Notes: generated by a model from the sequence alone, not told the origin. Counted from the first letter of the stretch, positions 17,795-26,789 are shown. The stretch is DNA of 64,000 nucleotides from Saccharopolyspora galaxeae (GCF_016526145.1 NZ_JADDUE010000009.1:248001-312000); one strand, 5' to 3'. Translations and numbers: made by a program.

Positions 17795-18453
17795 GTGGCG
17801 GTTCCGTTCTCTTCGCCTGCGGTGAGCGCATCCACCACCGCATCCCAATCCGTCAAACCGCGTCGCGAGCGGTAGGCGCACAGCGCGTCGAACCGGTCTC
17901 CGGACAGCCGGAGCCATCGGTGACCGTGCGGGCCGGAGACGGCGTCGTGCCACACTTCCGCCGGGAGGGCGAAAGGCGCCTCGCTCGACCAGGAAATGCG
18001 CCGGGTGCGAAGTGATCCTTGCCGGTCGGTGTGGAATATGGTGCCGCTGAACAAGAATTGCAGCGGTACCTCGTCTGCGCGTACGGCGTGGAAGTACTTC
18101 GCGACCGCGAGCTCGTTGTCGTGCCCGCATTCCACCGGCAGATCAGCGACGATCTCACTGGTGAACGCGGGCACCACAGTGGTCACACGTGCCCAGGTGA
18201 GCGGACGCATCGTGTCGACCCACCGCGACGGTGCGCCGAAGAGGTCGGCCAACAGCGCGGCTTGCCGCTTGCTGTAGCGCCGCTTCGCCGGCGCGATGCG
18301 GATGGCGGTGCTCAGCGTGATCGATTGGATCGGCACGCCCGTCGTGTCCGAAACCCGGACCGCAAAGCGCAATGTGGGAACCGCTGCGAGTTCCGCCGCG
18401 CGCGCCTCGGTAACGGCGAATGCCAGTTCCGCGTCCGCGTTCGGCGCGTTCAC
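17791..18453 (-). CDS. DUF6084-like hydrogenase accessory protein
   Basis: 220 residues from a GTG at 18453 overlapping the previous stop (GTGA), and overlapping the next gene by 4 bp. It has no signal peptide or membrane segment. Conserved-looking features include PAKRRYSKRQAALLADLFGAPSRW and several Trp residues (TWARVTTVVPAF, ISWSSEAPFALPAEVWHDAV). I recognise it only as a conserved neighbour of actinobacterial hydrogenases, annotated DUF6084 as I recall. No activity can be assigned. Confidence 0.6.
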   Translation of the reverse strand: MNAPNADAELAFAVTEARAAELAAVPTLRFAVRVSDTTGVPIQSITLSTAIRIAPAKRRYSKRQAALLADLFGAPSRWVDTMRPLTWARVTTVVPAFTSEIVADLPVECGHDNELAVAKYFHAVRADEVPLQFLFSGTIFHTDRQGSLRTRRISWSSEAPFALPAEVWHDAVSGPHGHRWLRLSGDRFDALCAYRSRRGLTDWDAVVDALTAGEENGTAT

Positions 18454-18659
18454 GACGGTGACAGGTTCGGCATCGAAGGCAGGATCGGATCCCGGTCCTT
18501 GGCACGGACACCGGTGGAGCGGCGCGCGGTGGCGTGCCCGTCCGGCAGGTGCCCGGGTTGCTTCTCGTAGTTGCCGGTCTCATTGCCTTCCGCGATGCCG
18601 TCGATGTGCGACGGAGTGTCCGGGTGGATCCCGGACCTGCCTACTTCGATCTTGCTCAT
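18450..18659 (-). CDS. 69-residue conserved hydrogenase-locus protein
   Basis: Small hydrophilic protein rich in Gly, Pro and charged residues, ending with MPNLSPS; it contains SGIHPDTPSH and GNYEKQPGHLPDGHATARR. It overlaps the following gene by 4 bp (GTGA), and GGAGGAGCGG lies before the ATG at 18659. Its position inside a tightly overlapping operon supports it as real. It has no recognisable fold and could be a peptide partner of one of the large accessory proteins. Confidence 0.6.
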   Translation of the reverse strand: MSKIEVGRSGIHPDTPSHIDGIAEGNETGNYEKQPGHLPDGHATARRSTGVRAKDRDPILPSMPNLSPS

Positions 18660-18681
18660 GTTCCGCTCCTCCTTGCCCGGA

Positions 18682-19296
18682 TCAGCGCAGCCGCGCGAAG
18701 AACCGGTCGACGTGCTCCCACACCTCGGGGCCTCCGCCGAAACCGCGCCAGTGCGTCCGCAGCACGGCGGTGAGGCGGTGGCATTCGTCCAGCGGCAGCA
18801 GCCAATACTCCGCTGGTTGGCGCAAGCGGTCGATCAGCAGCGCCTCCACGTCGTCGTCCATATCGGACAGCGGCGGGTTCGATGCGGTGACGGTCTTCCA
18901 GCACTCCGGGTCGACGTCGGTTCGCATGGTCCCGATCGGATTGGGGTAGAAGGCGGTGACCGCACCGGACGCACCGTCTCGGACGAAGAACGCCAAGCCG
19001 ACGGGTACGCCGAGGGCGATCCAAGCCAGGTCGTCGAGCACGAAATCGCCCAGCCGGCGAGGTCGTGACCGAATGAGCCTGCGCTGCCCGCCACCGTTGC
19101 CGTGGTCGAACAGCACTCCGCAGGAAGGGCACGCGCAGGAGACCGCGCCGCTGCCGGTGTCGAGCAGGTGCCGGTGCCGTTCGTCCAAAGCGTCCGCGCA
19201 AAGTTCGCATCGCGGCGCGGAATCGTCGCGAACCGCGGGACGTGAGTTCGCCTGCTGTGCGATGCGGCGCAGCACCGAGCCGGGCATCCGGCTCAC
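18682..19296 (-). CDS. DUF5947-like zinc-ribbon hydrogenase accessory protein
   Basis: 204 residues from a GTG at 19296 overlapping the NifU-like stop by 4 bp. The N-terminal third holds a zinc-ribbon-like arrangement, CELCADALDERH..(S)CACPSCGVLF, with four to five cysteines. The middle has FYPNPIGTMRTDVDPECW and the C-terminus a Trp-rich helical part (HWRGFGGGPEVWEHVDRFF). It corresponds to proteins annotated DUF5947 near actinobacterial hydrogenases, as I recall. Function is unknown; the metal ribbon suggests a role in metal or cluster handling. Confidence 0.6.
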   Translation of the reverse strand: MSRMPGSVLRRIAQQANSRPAVRDDSAPRCELCADALDERHRHLLDTGSGAVSCACPSCGVLFDHGNGGGQRRLIRSRPRRLGDFVLDDLAWIALGVPVGLAFFVRDGASGAVTAFYPNPIGTMRTDVDPECWKTVTASNPPLSDMDDDVEALLIDRLRQPAEYWLLPLDECHRLTAVLRTHWRGFGGGPEVWEHVDRFFARLR

Positions 19297-19826
19297 CCCG
19301 CTTCCGGTACGCGGCCACCGGTGAACAGCGCATCTACCGGTATCACGGTCGGTGAACCGTTCTCGCCCGCGTCGTCGATCTCGATGTGCTCGATCTCGGG
19401 GGCGAGGCGCCCGAGCGGTTCCTCAATGGCGGAGCGCAGGTTATGCAACGTCGATCGGCATCCCGCTGTTTCGCAGCGGATTCGCGCGGTGTTCCCGGAA
19501 AGGCCGGTGAGCTCGGCGCCGACGCCTCGTTCCCGAACCTGCTGCAACGCCATCTCCACCCGAGTCGCGCAATCCAGCGGATGCTGGTCGTGCACCAGGA
19601 GAAGATGCGACACCAACTCGTCGCCGACGAACGCATCAACGACCTCAGTGGACTCGAGCGCGTGATCGACCATGCGGGTCAGTGCTTCTCCGTACAGCGC
19701 CACGATCTGCGCGATGGCTTCCATCGCCTGCGCTGCGGGAACGAGACCGGTCTCCGCGCCGAGTGCGGACAGTTCCGCCTCGGTCCGTGCGACCCGGTCG
19801 CGGGCTTCCTCGTCGTTCCAAGGCAT
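19293..19826 (-). CDS. NifU C-terminal-domain protein
   Basis: 177 residues from the ATG at 19826 (GACGAGG 6 bp upstream), 11 bp after the large-subunit stop. The N-terminal 90 residues are helical. The C-terminal part (VEMALQQVRERGVGAELTGL..ARIRCETAGCRSTLHNLRSAIE) matches the NifU/Nfu scaffold domain, but the two cysteines are spaced Cx4C rather than the usual CxxC. Nfu proteins carry 4Fe-4S clusters to targets. The gene follows the structural genes directly, so a role in loading hydrogenase clusters is likely. Frame-open sequence further upstream mirrors the large subunit and is not part of it. Confidence 0.75.
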   Translation of the reverse strand: MPWNDEEARDRVARTEAELSALGAETGLVPAAQAMEAIAQIVALYGEALTRMVDHALESTEVVDAFVGDELVSHLLLVHDQHPLDCATRVEMALQQVRERGVGAELTGLSGNTARIRCETAGCRSTLHNLRSAIEEPLGRLAPEIEHIEIDDAGENGSPTVIPVDALFTGGRVPEAG

Positions 19827-19837
19827 CGCGAACCTCG

Positions 19838-21625
19838 TCAGGATCCGTTGCCGAACATCGGTGAGTGCGATTTCCGCAGCACGCGACCGTTGCCCAGGGA
19901 CATGTGCACACCGCACGGCAGGCACGGGTCGAAGCTGCGCACCGTGCGCATGATGTCGATCCCCTTGAAGTCGTCCTGCCCGTTCTCCTCGAAGATCGGC
20001 TGGCCCTGCACCGCGTCCTCGTACGGTCCGGGCGTGCCGTAGGTGTCGCGCGGGCTGGCGTTCCACGGAGTCGGCGGGTACGGGTGGTAGTTGGCGATCT
20101 TGCCGTCTTTGATCACCATGTGGTGCGAGAGCACACCCCGCACGGCCTCGTGGAATCCGACGCCGATGGCCTCGTCGGGCACCGTGAAGTCCTCGAAGAC
20201 CTTGGTGTTCCCGGAACGGACTTCGGCCAGCGCGCGGTCCAGGAAGTACTGCGCCATTCCGGCCGCGTAGGCGACGAAGTACATCCGCGCGCGGTTGCGT
20301 TCGAGGGTGTTCGGGAACTTCGGCGGTGTCCACTCCAGACTCATGCCGGGCAGCCCCTGCCCGCGGGGCAGGTCGATCTGCACGCTGTGGCCGGTGGAGC
20401 GGACGTAGGGCGTGTTGACCTTGCCGGCCAGCGAGGTGGCCCACAGCCGGGCCAGCGGTCCGCCGCCGGTGTCCAGCGCCAAGTGGTCGTCGGTGCGCTT
20501 GTCGTACCAGCGCGGACTCATGACCCAGCTGTAATTGCCGCCGTCGAGGTCGCGTTTCTGCGGTGCGGGCAACGTGGTCTGGTTCCACGGGTGGCGCTGG
20601 TCGATCGGGTTCCCCAGTGGATCGCGGTCGACGAAGGTGTGCTCGGCCGTCCAGTCCTCGTAGTACGAACTGCCCAGCAGGATCCGCATCCCGAGGTTGA
20701 TGTCCACCAGGTCGGTGGTGATCAGCTGATTGTCCACCACGATTCCCGGCGTCACGAACATCGCGTTTCCCGCGGCGTTGAGATTCCGGTACGAGTAGTC
20801 GACGACGCCGGGATCCTGGAAACAGCCCCAGCAGCCGAGCAGGGTGCGACGCCTGCCGACTTCTTCGTAGCCGGGCAGCGCTTCGTAGAAGAAGTCGAAC
20901 ACGTCGTCGTTCATCGCCACCGCGCGTTTGATGAAGTCCAGCACCCGCACCAGGCGGACCTGGTAGTCGGTGAATACCTGCGGTGTGGCGACGGTTCCCA
21001 CGCCACCCGGGTAGAGCGTCGACGGGTGGACGTGCCTGCCCTCCATGAGGCAGCACATCTCCCGCGTGATGCGCGACATTTCCAGCGCCGCCTTGTACAT
21101 CTCGCCTTCGAACGGGTTGAAGGCGCGCATGATCTCGGCGATGGTGCGGTAGCCGTGCACGTCCCCGCGAGGTGCGTCCTTGCGTTCCGCGCGGGGCAGC
21201 AGCGACGGGTTCGTCTCGGCGACCATCTTCTCGCAGAAGTCGATGAAGACCATGTTGTCCTGGAAGATGGTGTGGTCGAACATGAACTCGGCGGCCTCGC
21301 CGAGGTTCATGATCCACTCACCGAGCGGCGGAGTCTTCACGCCGTAGGCCATGTTCTGCGCGTAGATCGAGCAAACCGCGTGGTTGTCGCCGCAGATCCC
21401 GCAGATCCGGCTGGTGATGAAGTGCGCGTCGCGCGGGTCCTTGCCCTTCATGAACACGCTGTAGCCGCGGAACAGCGACGAGGTGCTCTTGCACTCGGCG
21501 ACTTCTCCGTTGGCGAAGTCGACTTTGGTGTAGATCCCGAGATTGCCGATGATCCGGGTGATCGGATCGAATTCGACGTCGACCAGGGTGCGCCGCTCGG
21601 TGTCCGTGGTGGGGTGGGTGGTCAT
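19838..21625 (-). CDS. hhyL: [NiFe]-hydrogenase large subunit, group 1h/5 (actinobacterial type)
   Basis: 595 residues from the ATG at 21625 with GGAG upstream. Nickel ligands: RICGICGDNH (residues 73-82; Cys75, Cys78) and DPCLPCGVH near the C-terminus (Cys568, Cys571). Twenty-one residues follow the last His, a C-terminal extension that would be removed by the endopeptidase if the usual rule holds. The wording of the two motifs and the set of neighbours match the high-affinity, oxygen-tolerant hydrogenases that oxidise atmospheric H2 in actinobacteria. Gene order is protease, small, large. Activity at trace H2 is known for the group and inferred here. Confidence 0.93.
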   Translation of the reverse strand: MTTHPTTDTERRTLVDVEFDPITRIIGNLGIYTKVDFANGEVAECKSTSSLFRGYSVFMKGKDPRDAHFITSRICGICGDNHAVCSIYAQNMAYGVKTPPLGEWIMNLGEAAEFMFDHTIFQDNMVFIDFCEKMVAETNPSLLPRAERKDAPRGDVHGYRTIAEIMRAFNPFEGEMYKAALEMSRITREMCCLMEGRHVHPSTLYPGGVGTVATPQVFTDYQVRLVRVLDFIKRAVAMNDDVFDFFYEALPGYEEVGRRRTLLGCWGCFQDPGVVDYSYRNLNAAGNAMFVTPGIVVDNQLITTDLVDINLGMRILLGSSYYEDWTAEHTFVDRDPLGNPIDQRHPWNQTTLPAPQKRDLDGGNYSWVMSPRWYDKRTDDHLALDTGGGPLARLWATSLAGKVNTPYVRSTGHSVQIDLPRGQGLPGMSLEWTPPKFPNTLERNRARMYFVAYAAGMAQYFLDRALAEVRSGNTKVFEDFTVPDEAIGVGFHEAVRGVLSHHMVIKDGKIANYHPYPPTPWNASPRDTYGTPGPYEDAVQGQPIFEENGQDDFKGIDIMRTVRSFDPCLPCGVHMSLGNGRVLRKSHSPMFGNGS

Positions 21626-21638
21626 CCGGGAGGGCTCC

Positions 21639-22712
21639 TTAGCTCTGTGCCCGGCCGTTCGGCCAGCGTGGCTCGTAGCCACTGGTGAGCGCCGGTTCCT
21701 TGTGGCGCCACTTGGGTTCCTTGTTCGCGGTGTGGTTGGTGATTCCGCGCATCGTGCGGATGAACGGGCCGTAGGCGCGCAGCAGTGTGGACGACAACGT
21801 GGCGCCGGGAGGCTCGTCCATGAACGGCATGAACTTGTCGGGGAAGCCGGGCATGGTGCAGCCGATGCAGATCCCGCCCACGTTGGGGCAGCCACCGATG
21901 CCGTCCATCCAGCCGCGCTTGGTGACGTTGCAGTTGACCACCGGGCCCCAGCAGCCGATTTTCACCTGGCACTTGGGGGAGTTGTAGTCGGCGGCGAAGT
22001 CGGCTTGTTCGTAGTAGGCGGCTCGGTCGCAGCCCTCGTGCACGGTCTTGCCGAACAGCCAGGTGGGCCGCAGCTGGTCGTCCAGCGGGATCGTCGGGGC
22101 GAGCCCTGCGGCTTGGTGCAGCACCCACAGCAGGGTTTCCATGAAGTTGTCCGGCTGCACCGGGCATCCGGGCACGTTGACGATCGGAAGTCCGCCCGCG
22201 GAGCGGAAATCCCAGCCGAGGTAGTCGGCAAGCCCCATCGAGCCGGTCGGGTTTCCCGCCATGGCGTGGATTCCGCCGTAGGTGGCGCAGGTGCCGATCG
22301 CCACCACGGCCCACGCTTTGGGCGCTAGGCGGTCGATCCATTCGTTGACCGTGATGGGTTCGCCGGTTTCGGGGTCGTTGCCCATTGCGGTCCAGTAGCC
22401 GTCGCCGTTGATCCGTTCGTTCGGAATGGAGCCTTCCACGACGAGCACGAACGGCCCGAGTTCGTCGCGCTCGGCCTTGCGGAACGCCGTCATGAAGTCC
22501 TCGCCGGTTTCGTAGGCGAGGACCTTGTTGTGCAAGTGGACCTTCGGCAGACCCGGCACGGTGCCGAGCACGACGTCCTCCAGGCTCGGCAGCTTCGCGT
22601 TGGTCACCGAGACCGTGTCGCCGTCGCAGCTCATTCCCTCGGAGGTCCAGAGGATGTGCAGTTCGTCGATGGCCCGCGGCGGCGAGTCCTGCTCGGCCGA
22701 TGTCGCACTCAT
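21639..22712 (-). CDS. hhyS: [NiFe]-hydrogenase small subunit, group 1h/5
   Basis: 357 residues from the ATG at 22712, 13 bp before the large-subunit gene. The proximal-cluster motif reads GMSCDGD (Cys29, Asp30, Asp32) where standard hydrogenases have CxxC. This fits the three-Cys one-Asp cluster known for the actinobacterial-type enzyme. Further cluster cysteines occur in IGTCATYGGI, VPGCPVQ and GGCPNVGGICIGCTMPGFPD. There is no twin-arginine signal and no C-terminal membrane helix, so the dimer is probably cytoplasmic or attached to the membrane through a partner. Confidence 0.93.
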   Translation of the reverse strand: MSATSAEQDSPPRAIDELHILWTSEGMSCDGDTVSVTNAKLPSLEDVVLGTVPGLPKVHLHNKVLAYETGEDFMTAFRKAERDELGPFVLVVEGSIPNERINGDGYWTAMGNDPETGEPITVNEWIDRLAPKAWAVVAIGTCATYGGIHAMAGNPTGSMGLADYLGWDFRSAGGLPIVNVPGCPVQPDNFMETLLWVLHQAAGLAPTIPLDDQLRPTWLFGKTVHEGCDRAAYYEQADFAADYNSPKCQVKIGCWGPVVNCNVTKRGWMDGIGGCPNVGGICIGCTMPGFPDKFMPFMDEPPGATLSSTLLRAYGPFIRTMRGITNHTANKEPKWRHKEPALTSGYEPRWPNGRAQS

Positions 22713-22845
22713 GGCACACCTCGTGTGGTCGGATGGCCGCGTGCGTCTCCGGTGCCCCACGACCGCGGCGTGCTCCGACGGTAGGCGGGGTTTCGTTGCG
22801 GTGCAGGGGGATCTAGCTGCGCACCGGCACCGTGGTCCGAAGGTG

Positions 22846-23319
22846 TCAGGATGCCGCTGGGCAGTCGATGATCTCGTCGAGGAGGCCGCGGGTGAGATCG
22901 ACGGCTTGGTCCACTGAGGCGTTTACCGCAGCGGAAAGACCGATCCTTTCGGAACAATCCACCGGCTCACATCCGACGACGAACGTTTTGCCGATCGTGC
23001 CACCGAGTTTGCGCAGCAGGCCGAGCACGACGTCGGGGGTCATGCCGTGCGCGTCCAGCACGTCCGGTGCGGTGGTGGGCATTTCCGCCTCGATCACGGA
23101 TACCGCGCCGGGCGTGCCACGTCCTGCGATGGCGTCGACGAGTACCAGCACGTCGTAGCCGTCGAGGAGCTCGTAGGCCAGGTGCAGTCCTCGGATTCCG
23201 AAGTCCGCGAAGCGAACCCCGTCCGGTGGCGTGCTTTCGGCGAGGCGTTCGACGACGTGGACGCCGAAGCCGTCGTCGCCGAGGAAGATGTTCCCGATCC
23301 CGGCTACCAGGACGCGCAT
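22846..23319 (-). CDS. Hydrogenase maturation endopeptidase (HyaD/HybD type)
   Basis: 157 residues. It starts MRVLVAGIGNIFLGDDGFG, the classic motif with the metal-binding Asp pair, followed by ADFGIRGLHLAYELLDGYD and DAHGMTPD, which supply the other Asp and His ligands. It clips the C-terminal extension of the large subunit after nickel insertion. Its start shares one base with the upstream stop (TGATG), and 133 bp separate it from the small-subunit gene. Confidence 0.92.
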   Translation of the reverse strand: MRVLVAGIGNIFLGDDGFGVHVVERLAESTPPDGVRFADFGIRGLHLAYELLDGYDVLVLVDAIAGRGTPGAVSVIEAEMPTTAPDVLDAHGMTPDVVLGLLRKLGGTIGKTFVVGCEPVDCSERIGLSAAVNASVDQAVDLTRGLLDEIIDCPAAS

Positions 23320-24239
23320 CAGTGCTCGTTCCGCGGGAAGCGCAGCGTCCCGTGCAGTCGTTCGAGGGCTTCAGCGGGCAGCTGCTCGACGCGGTCCAGC
23401 AGTTCCGCGGCGCGCGGATCGGTCTCGCGGACCTCGCGCTTCTCCTCGTCGGTCAAGGTCATCGTGCGCAGGGTGAGGATTTCGTCGATCTCGGTGGCGT
23501 CGAACAGGTCGCCGGGGCTCTGCGGGGCGATGGCGGGGTGGTCGTAGAGGATGATGGGCGAGGACAGCACGACGTCCCGGTCTTGCGGGTCGCCGACCAG
23601 CACCGGCCAGGTGTTGGTGTTGCGGCAGGCGGCCGCGATGTCCTGCGCCCACTCCGGAGGGTCCAGCAGCGAGAGGAAGCTCCCGTCGCGCACGGCGAGC
23701 ATGGTGTGCACCGAAGCCAGCGAGCGGCGCAGCACGTCGTCGCGCACGTCGGCCGCGCTCGGTGTCCACTCGGATCGGTTCTCCACCCGGACTTGGATGG
23801 TGCGCACGTCGCGCGAGTGCTCCACGCGCCGGCTCTCGATGTGGATCAGGCCGGGAACGCGGTAGCGGTGCCAGTTCGCACCGTCCCGGCGGTCGGTTCC
23901 GGCGGGCAGCTCGAACATCACGGTTCGCGGTTGCTCCAGCGCGGCCAACGGCACCGGCACGGCGAACTCGCGCACGATTCCTTCGTCCCAAGGCTTTTCT
24001 CCGCCGCGGTGGCGCAGTTGCAGGCAGCGGACTCGAATGTCCACTGTGGTCGAAGGGGTGGCCTCGAGCGCGCATTCGGTTCGTGCGAACCAGTTCTCCG
24101 CCGCACCGGCCCCGCGGGGCGCGAGCACGCCGAACTGCCAGCGCATCCGGTTCTTCAACGCCGAGGCGCGGTACGGGTAGAGCAGGTAACCCTCGAACAG
24201 CACGGCGTCCGCCACCGCGCGGGCCTTGCTGAGCGTCAT
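23319..24239 (-). CDS. Conserved hydrogenase-locus protein of unknown function
   Basis: 306 residues from the ATG at 24239, which follows GAGGTGG. There is no signal peptide or membrane segment. Notable segments are FEGYLLYPYRASALKNRMRW near the N-terminus and YDHPAIAPQSPGDLFDATEIDEILTLRTM near 240. It is mixed alpha/beta in appearance, with few cysteines. It is the first gene of the hydrogenase operon and is translationally coupled to the protease. I do not recognise the fold; context suggests a hydrogenase-specific accessory factor. Confidence 0.65.
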   Translation of the reverse strand: MTLSKARAVADAVLFEGYLLYPYRASALKNRMRWQFGVLAPRGAGAAENWFARTECALEATPSTTVDIRVRCLQLRHRGGEKPWDEGIVREFAVPVPLAALEQPRTVMFELPAGTDRRDGANWHRYRVPGLIHIESRRVEHSRDVRTIQVRVENRSEWTPSAADVRDDVLRRSLASVHTMLAVRDGSFLSLLDPPEWAQDIAAACRNTNTWPVLVGDPQDRDVVLSSPIILYDHPAIAPQSPGDLFDATEIDEILTLRTMTLTDEEKREVRETDPRAAELLDRVEQLPAEALERLHGTLRFPRNEH

Positions 24240-24372
24240 GCGGCCACCTCCCCGAGGTGTGCGAGCTCGCGCACGGCCGGCCCGCGGGCGAGCGAAAGGT
24301 GCTGGACGAGCGGCAGTGTCAGCCGCCGGACCGGTGGCCGCAACGGCGGCGCACGCGACCGGGGGAGACGGT

Positions 24373-25056
24373 TCAGCGGCTCCACCGGTAGCGGCGTTCC
24401 GGCCGTCCCGCACCGCCGTGGCGCAACCGCACCTCGGCGCGGCCGGTGGCGACGAAGTGCTCCAGGTACTTGCGCGCCGATACGCGGGAGAGTTCGGCGG
24501 CCTGCGCGCACTCGCTGGCGGACAGGTCGCCCTCGGTGCCCTGCAGCACCCGCTGCACGACCGCTGCGGTTTCGCTGGCGAGCCCTTTCGGCGTGCTCGC
24601 CCCGCGTTGCGGCGTGCCGAACAGCCGGTCCACGTCCTGCTGCGCCGCAGGTGCGTCGCCGGGCAGCTCGCTCAACCGCTCGTGCAGTTCCCGGAAGCGC
24701 TCCAGCTGCTCGCGCAACGCGTCGAAGCTGAACGGCTTGATCAGGTAGTGCAGCGCTCCGCCGCGCACCGCCCCGCGCACGGTGTCCAGGTCCTGCGCCG
24801 CGCTGATCACCAGCACGTCCGGTTCGGCCGCCGGCCGGTCGCCGGTGCGCAGCGCGCGCAGCACGCCGAGCCCGTCCATGTCCGGCAGGTAGATGTCCAG
24901 CAGCACCAGATCGGGCCGCAGGTCGGCGACCGAGCGCAGTGCTTCCGCGCCGGAATGCGCCACGGCGACCACCTCGAAGCCGGCGACCCGCTGCACGTAG
25001 CCACTGTGGATCTTGGCGACCATGAAGTCGTCGTCCACCACCAGCACTTTGATCAC
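24373..25056 (-). CDS. CitB/DctR-family response regulator
   Basis: 227 residues from a GTG at 25056 that overlaps the kinase stop (GTGA). The receiver domain starts MIKVLVVDDDFMVAK, with phosphoacceptor Asp in VLLDIYLPD and Lys in YLIKPF. A C-terminal helix-turn-helix (LSASECAQAAELSRVSARKYLEHF) replaces LuxR or OmpR domains, as in CitB/DpiA/DctR regulators of carboxylate uptake. It lies 133 bp upstream of, and in the same direction as, the hydrogenase operon, and is divergent from the TctCBA transporter. The transporter is the most likely target. Confidence 0.88.
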   Translation of the reverse strand: MIKVLVVDDDFMVAKIHSGYVQRVAGFEVVAVAHSGAEALRSVADLRPDLVLLDIYLPDMDGLGVLRALRTGDRPAAEPDVLVISAAQDLDTVRGAVRGGALHYLIKPFSFDALREQLERFRELHERLSELPGDAPAAQQDVDRLFGTPQRGASTPKGLASETAAVVQRVLQGTEGDLSASECAQAAELSRVSARKYLEHFVATGRAEVRLRHGGAGRPERRYRWSR

Positions 25057-26609
25057 GCGCGCACCTCCGAGGTCAGCCGGGCGGTGAACACTGCGCCGCG
25101 TTCGTTGCGCACGTCCACCCCGCCGCCGCGGCGGCGGCAGATCTGCCTGGTCAGCGCGAGCCCGAGGCCGCGTTGCTCGTCGCGGGCGGCTTTGGTGGTG
25201 AAACCGTGCCGGAACACCTCCTCGACGATCTCCGGCGCCACCCCCGGCCCGGAGTCGCGGACCACGACCGTGATCGCGCCGTCGCGCTGGCGCAGGTCGG
25301 CTTCGATCCGGCCGTCCGGGCCTTCGGCCGCGTCCAGCGCGTTGTCCACGAGGTTGCCCAGCACGGTGGTCAGGTCCGCGGACAGCTGCTCGTCGAGCTC
25401 GCCGAGTTCGCTGTCCTCGCTGAGCCGCAGCTGCACGCCCCGTTCGGCGGCGAGGCTGAACTTGGCCACCAGCAACGCTGCGGTGGCCGGGTCGGCGATG
25501 CGCCTGCCGACCTCCGCGCGCCACTGTTCGTGGGTGTGGCTGACCCGGTCGACGAACCGGGCCAGTTCGTCGTACTCGCCGAGTTCGATCAGCCCGGAGA
25601 TGGTGTGCAGCCGGTTGGTGAACTCGTGCGCCTGCGCCCGCAGCGTGTCCGAGGTCGTGCGGTGCGCCGCCAGCTCCCGTTGCAGGTCGACCAACTCGGT
25701 GCGGTCCCGCATGGTGACCACCGCGCCGACCGCGGGCAGCGGCATCCGGTTGAGCACCACGACGCGCCCGTGCCGCAGCACGATCTGGTCGACTCCGCCG
25801 GTGCGGCCGGTGAGCACGTCGCGTGCGCGGTCGCCCAATCCCAGCGAGTCGATGTGCCTGCCCACGCAGTCGGCGGGCAGCGCGAGCAGCTCGCGCGCCT
25901 GGTCGTTGACCACGGTGATCCGGTTCTGCTGGTCGGCGCCGAGCACTCCTTCGCGGATGCCGTGCAGCATCGCCTCCCGGTGCTCGACCAGGCGGGTGAT
26001 CTCCTGCGGCTCCAGCCCGAGCGTCTGCCGCTTCACCCGGCGCGCCAGCAGGATCGATCCGGCGATGCCGAGGAACCCGGCGAAGGCCAGCAGTCCCAGC
26101 GGTTCGCCCGGCGCTCGCTTGACGCCCGCGAAGAAGTCCGGGGTTTCCCGGCCCGCCGCGACCACGCCGACCACCCGCGCGCCCGGGCCGATCACCGGCA
26201 CGTGCGCGACCAGCGAATCCACTCCGCCTGCGCGGACTTCGCCGACCCATGCGTGCCCGGACAGCACGGTGCTCGCGCCCAGCGGCAGCGGTTGGCCGCG
26301 CTGATCCGGATCGGGCGAGGTGAGCACGGTTCCCCGCGGATCCGCGATGATCACGTGGTCGGCACCGGAGAGGCTGCGCGCGCTCTCGGCGAACGCGGGC
26401 AGCGCGTCCTGCCGGAACGGGTCGAGCAGGCTCATCCGCACGCCCTCGGTGGCGGCGAGGTCCTCGGCCACCGACAGCATCCGGCGGCCCTCGGTGGCCC
26501 GGAACGACGAGCCCGACTGCGACACCGAGAACACCGCGATCGAGGTCAGCAGCAGGAAGATGATCACGAGCTGCCAGCCGAGGAACTGGCGCGACAGCGG
26601 TCCCCGCAC
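25053..26609 (-). CDS. CitA/DctS-family sensor histidine kinase
   Basis: 518 residues from a GTG at 26609 behind AGGAGGTGGG. One helix near residues 10-30 and another near 185-205 enclose an extracytoplasmic PAS/Cache-like sensor (HVIIADPRGTVLTSPDPDQRG). A cytoplasmic PAS follows (GVLGADQQNRITVVN), then a SpoOB-type dimerisation box with the phospho-His in QAHEFTNRLHTI. The ATPase has NLVDNALDA, DSGPGVAPE and RGLGLALTR. Kinases of this type sense tri- and dicarboxylates. They usually pair with the adjacent regulator and a divergent transporter, exactly as seen here. Confidence 0.9.
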   Translation of the reverse strand: MRGPLSRQFLGWQLVIIFLLLTSIAVFSVSQSGSSFRATEGRRMLSVAEDLAATEGVRMSLLDPFRQDALPAFAESARSLSGADHVIIADPRGTVLTSPDPDQRGQPLPLGASTVLSGHAWVGEVRAGGVDSLVAHVPVIGPGARVVGVVAAGRETPDFFAGVKRAPGEPLGLLAFAGFLGIAGSILLARRVKRQTLGLEPQEITRLVEHREAMLHGIREGVLGADQQNRITVVNDQARELLALPADCVGRHIDSLGLGDRARDVLTGRTGGVDQIVLRHGRVVVLNRMPLPAVGAVVTMRDRTELVDLQRELAAHRTTSDTLRAQAHEFTNRLHTISGLIELGEYDELARFVDRVSHTHEQWRAEVGRRIADPATAALLVAKFSLAAERGVQLRLSEDSELGELDEQLSADLTTVLGNLVDNALDAAEGPDGRIEADLRQRDGAITVVVRDSGPGVAPEIVEEVFRHGFTTKAARDEQRGLGLALTRQICRRRGGGVDVRNERGAVFTARLTSEVRA

Positions 26610-26789
26610 CGGCCCACCTCCTCGTTGACCATGCTGACGGTAACCCGCTGACCTGCTGTGATCGCGCCCGGCCTCAGTGACACAACGACCAAAACCACCG
26701 TTACGTCCGCAACGCAGACAATCGGACCGCCGCTGTGCAGCATGTCCCGCGTCACTTGCGTCCCACCACGATGGAGAGGCGGGATCCCC

